Shown here in pieces: positions 30,905 through 32,534 of a stretch of 32,534 bases of DNA (its first letter is position 1; every line of letters begins with the position of its first letter). A program made the translations under genes and the position numbers. This DNA comes from Halorubrum distributum JCM 10118 (GTDB lineage: Archaea; Halobacteriota; Halobacteria; Halobacteriales; Haloferacaceae), in NCBI RefSeq assembly GCF_000337335.1, contig NZ_AOJN01000051.1:25833-58366 (forward strand), read 5' to 3'. The notes beneath the pieces were generated by a model, which was not told where the DNA came from, made no database searches, and saw only the letters and a list, made by a program, of their open reading frames with translations.

Positions 30905-32534
30905 TCACCCGCCGGGCGAGGTCGCCCGCTCGTCGCCATCCCGAATCGGTCGGTCCGCGTCGTCTTCGAAGACGCCGTCGAGGAGGGCGCGCTGCGCCTT
31001 GCGAAGGTGGTTGTGGAACGTCGGCGACGAGACGCCCATCGCGTCGGCCACCTCCTCGGCCGTGCTCCCCCGCGGCCAGTCGAAGTAGCCGCCGTGGTAC
31101 GCCGCCGACAGCGCGGCCCACTGGCGGTCGGTGAACCTGTCGGCGACCCCGTCACGCAGCGACGACTCCGTTCGCGGCGAACGCGCGACCGACTCCTTGC
31201 TCGCGAGCCTGACGTCCGCGAACCGGTCGCGGAGCCCGTCCGCGACGGGGCGGACGTTCGTCCCCTCGGGGAAGTCAGCGACGACGCGGACCCGGCCGTC
31301 GGCGGCCGACGCGTCGCGCACGGTCGCGCCGTGGTCGATGAGCGCCCTGACGAGCGACCCGTCCGCGAGGCGGACCGACGCCGAACAGCCGTCCTCGCCG
31401 GTCTCAATCACCCGGAAGTCGGAGACGCCCGGCGCCGACTCGACGACCGCCGCGACGTCCTGCGGGCGGGCCCCGTCGACGGAGAGGTACGCCCGGGAGA
31501 CGTCGTCGTCGACGTCGACGGTCGACGCCAGTTCGATCCGGCAGCCCAGTCGCTCGCTCGCGCGGGCGAGGAACGCGCGTTCGTCGGTCGTGTGGAACTC
31601 GACCTCCGTGACCGCGTCGGAGTGGAGCAGCTCCCGCCACCGGTCGGCGGTGATCGCGCGGCCGAGACAGCCCCCGAGGGCGGCGAGCGCTCGGCGTTCG
31701 GGCTCGCCGACCGGGTCGCCGTCGGCCGCGACGACGCAGAGCGCGCCGTGGACCACGCCCTCGTAGGCCGCGGGAACCGCGACGGCGGGCCGTCCCGCGG
31801 TCCCCTGACGGCCGTCGGTCGCGGCGGGCGCGCCGTCCGTGATGGCGTCCAACCAGGGGCCGCCGGCGGTCACGCCGCGGTCCGCGAGCGTCTCCCGGTC
31901 GACGCCCGCCGCCGTGGCCACGTCGGCCCGCTCCCCGCCGACCGCCCGGCGGACGACCCACGCCTCGGCCCAGCGGTCCGCCTCGATCAGCCCGGAGGCG
32001 ACGGCAGCCGGGGGGGCCGCTGACCCCGGGTCCGCGAGCGCCTCGAACCCCGGGAGGACGGTCCGCGTCGCCCGTTCCGCCGACGGGTCAGCGGTCCCCT
32101 CGTCGCCGGCGATAGCGGCCGCGAGGGCCTCTCCGTCGAGCGGGTCGAGGTACGGGTCGAGCGTGCCGAGCGACTCCCAGCCGCCGGCGTCGCGGACCGC
32201 GCGCGGATCGACGCCGCGGTCGACGAGCTGCCGCCGCGCGAACGTCTTTCGGAGGGCGCTGGGGGTGACCCGCTCGTCGAGCGCGGCGTCGGTGAGGCCG
32301 GCCGCCCGCGCCGCGGTCTCGCTCACGATCATCTGGACGCGCCGGGGCGAGACGTCGACGTACGGGTCGTCCTCGTCGAGCCCCTCGCTCGTCGCGTACC
32401 GGTCCAGGTCGGCCGCCAGCGACGCCGGAACGACGGTCTCGCGGTCGACCGGCTCGCCGTCGGACAGGCGGGGTTCGCCGCCCGCGCTCTCGTCGTCGCC
32501 CGCGGGGACCGCGAGGAGGCGCGCGCCCGCGACC
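30905..32534 (-). CDS. Bacterio-opsin-activator-type (HTH_10) regulator with tyrosine-recombinase-like N-terminal domain, 5'-truncated
   Basis: The frame stays open to the window edge, so the N-terminus is missing; the ATG at 32332 is internal. From the visible start: a segment like the C-terminal half of a tyrosine recombinase (SPRRVQMIVSETAARAAG, VTPSALRKTFARRQL, GVDPRAVRDAGGWESL, DPYLDPLD); a GAF-like domain (about residues 85-235 from that ATG; YEGVVHGALCVVAADG, RRALAALGGCLGRAI); a bacterio-opsin-activator domain (about 245-390); and an HTH_10 (about 405-460; FTDRQWAALSAAYHGGYFDWPRGSTAEEVADAMGVS in two parts). The last two are standard for haloarchaeal Bat-like activators. It lies 154 bp upstream of acs in the same direction and may regulate it. 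Confidence 0.9.
   Translation of the reverse strand, partial: VAGARLLAVPAGDDESAGGEPRLSDGEPVDRETVVPASLAADLDRYATSEGLDEDDPYVDVSPRRVQMIVSETAARAAGLTDAALDERVTPSALRKTFARRQLVDRGVDPRAVRDAGGWESLGTLDPYLDPLDGEALAAAIAGDEGTADPSAERATRTVLPGFEALADPGSAAPPAAVASGLIEADRWAEAWVVRRAVGGERADVATAAGVDRETLADRGVTAGGPWLDAITDGAPAATDGRQGTAGRPAVAVPAAYEGVVHGALCVVAADGDPVGEPERRALAALGGCLGRAITADRWRELLHSDAVTEVEFHTTDERAFLARASERLGCRIELASTVDVDDDVSRAYLSVDGARPQDVAAVVESAPGVSDFRVIETGEDGCSASVRLADGSLVRALIDHGATVRDASAADGRVRVVADFPEGTNVRPVADGLRDRFADVRLASKESVARSPRTESSLRDGVADRFTDRQWAALSAAYHGGYFDWPRGSTAEEVADAMGVSSPTFHNHLRKAQRALLDGVFEDDADRPIRDGDERATSPGG

Overview
The window is a GC-rich piece of a haloarchaeal chromosome, probably Halorubrum or a close relative (the genus is an inference). 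The evidence is acidic, Asp/Glu-rich proteins; archaeal TFB and topoisomerase VI; twin-arginine signals on exported proteins; and TATA-like boxes centred about 26-33 bp before many start codons, the usual pattern of leaderless haloarchaeal transcripts. Most of the region is ordinary chromosomal housekeeping. I see no transposase, phage gene, CRISPR array, tRNA or rRNA.

Layout. 1-4.1 kb: the 3' part of a TFB gene, a cupin, a Nudix hydrolase and a large acidic coiled-coil protein of unknown function. 4.2-7.1 kb: a small HTH regulator divergent from purA, then a membrane protein. 7.1-12.2 kb: an aldo/keto reductase; an Lrp-type regulator translationally coupled to an aminotransferase, with an ABM-like protein behind; an acyl-CoA dehydrogenase behind a palindromic promoter; and a sensor-less histidine kinase. 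12.18-12.73 kb: the only long gene-free stretch. It holds five perfect hairpins in about 280 bp, including a 19-bp stem around an 66-nt loop, followed by degenerate 57-bp tandem repeats carrying TATA-like boxes. 12.7-17.0 kb: msrB, a CDGSH iron-sulfur protein and the top6B-top6A operon, whose B subunit has a large insert with an internal duplication. 17.2-21.9 kb: a Tat-exported protein, an SDR, a Tat lipoprotein, an HhH glycosylase-like protein, a cold-shock protein and a MOSC protein. 22.1-25.5 kb: a copper-type P1B ATPase and a small NAD(P)-binding protein.

25.5-32.5 kb is an acetate-type cluster on the minus strand. In transcription order it has a bacterio-opsin-activator-type regulator (running off the window end), acetyl-CoA synthetase, a DUF4212 small symporter subunit, its SSS-family large subunit, a UspA protein and a small membrane protein. 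The likely logic is uptake of acetate or a related monocarboxylate and its activation to acetyl-CoA, possibly under the upstream regulator.

The items most worth a second look are the hairpin/57-bp repeat element, the regulator that carries a tyrosine-recombinase-like domain in front of its GAF and HTH domains, the duplicated insert in Topo VI-B, and an 11-residue repeat shared between the two symporter subunits.
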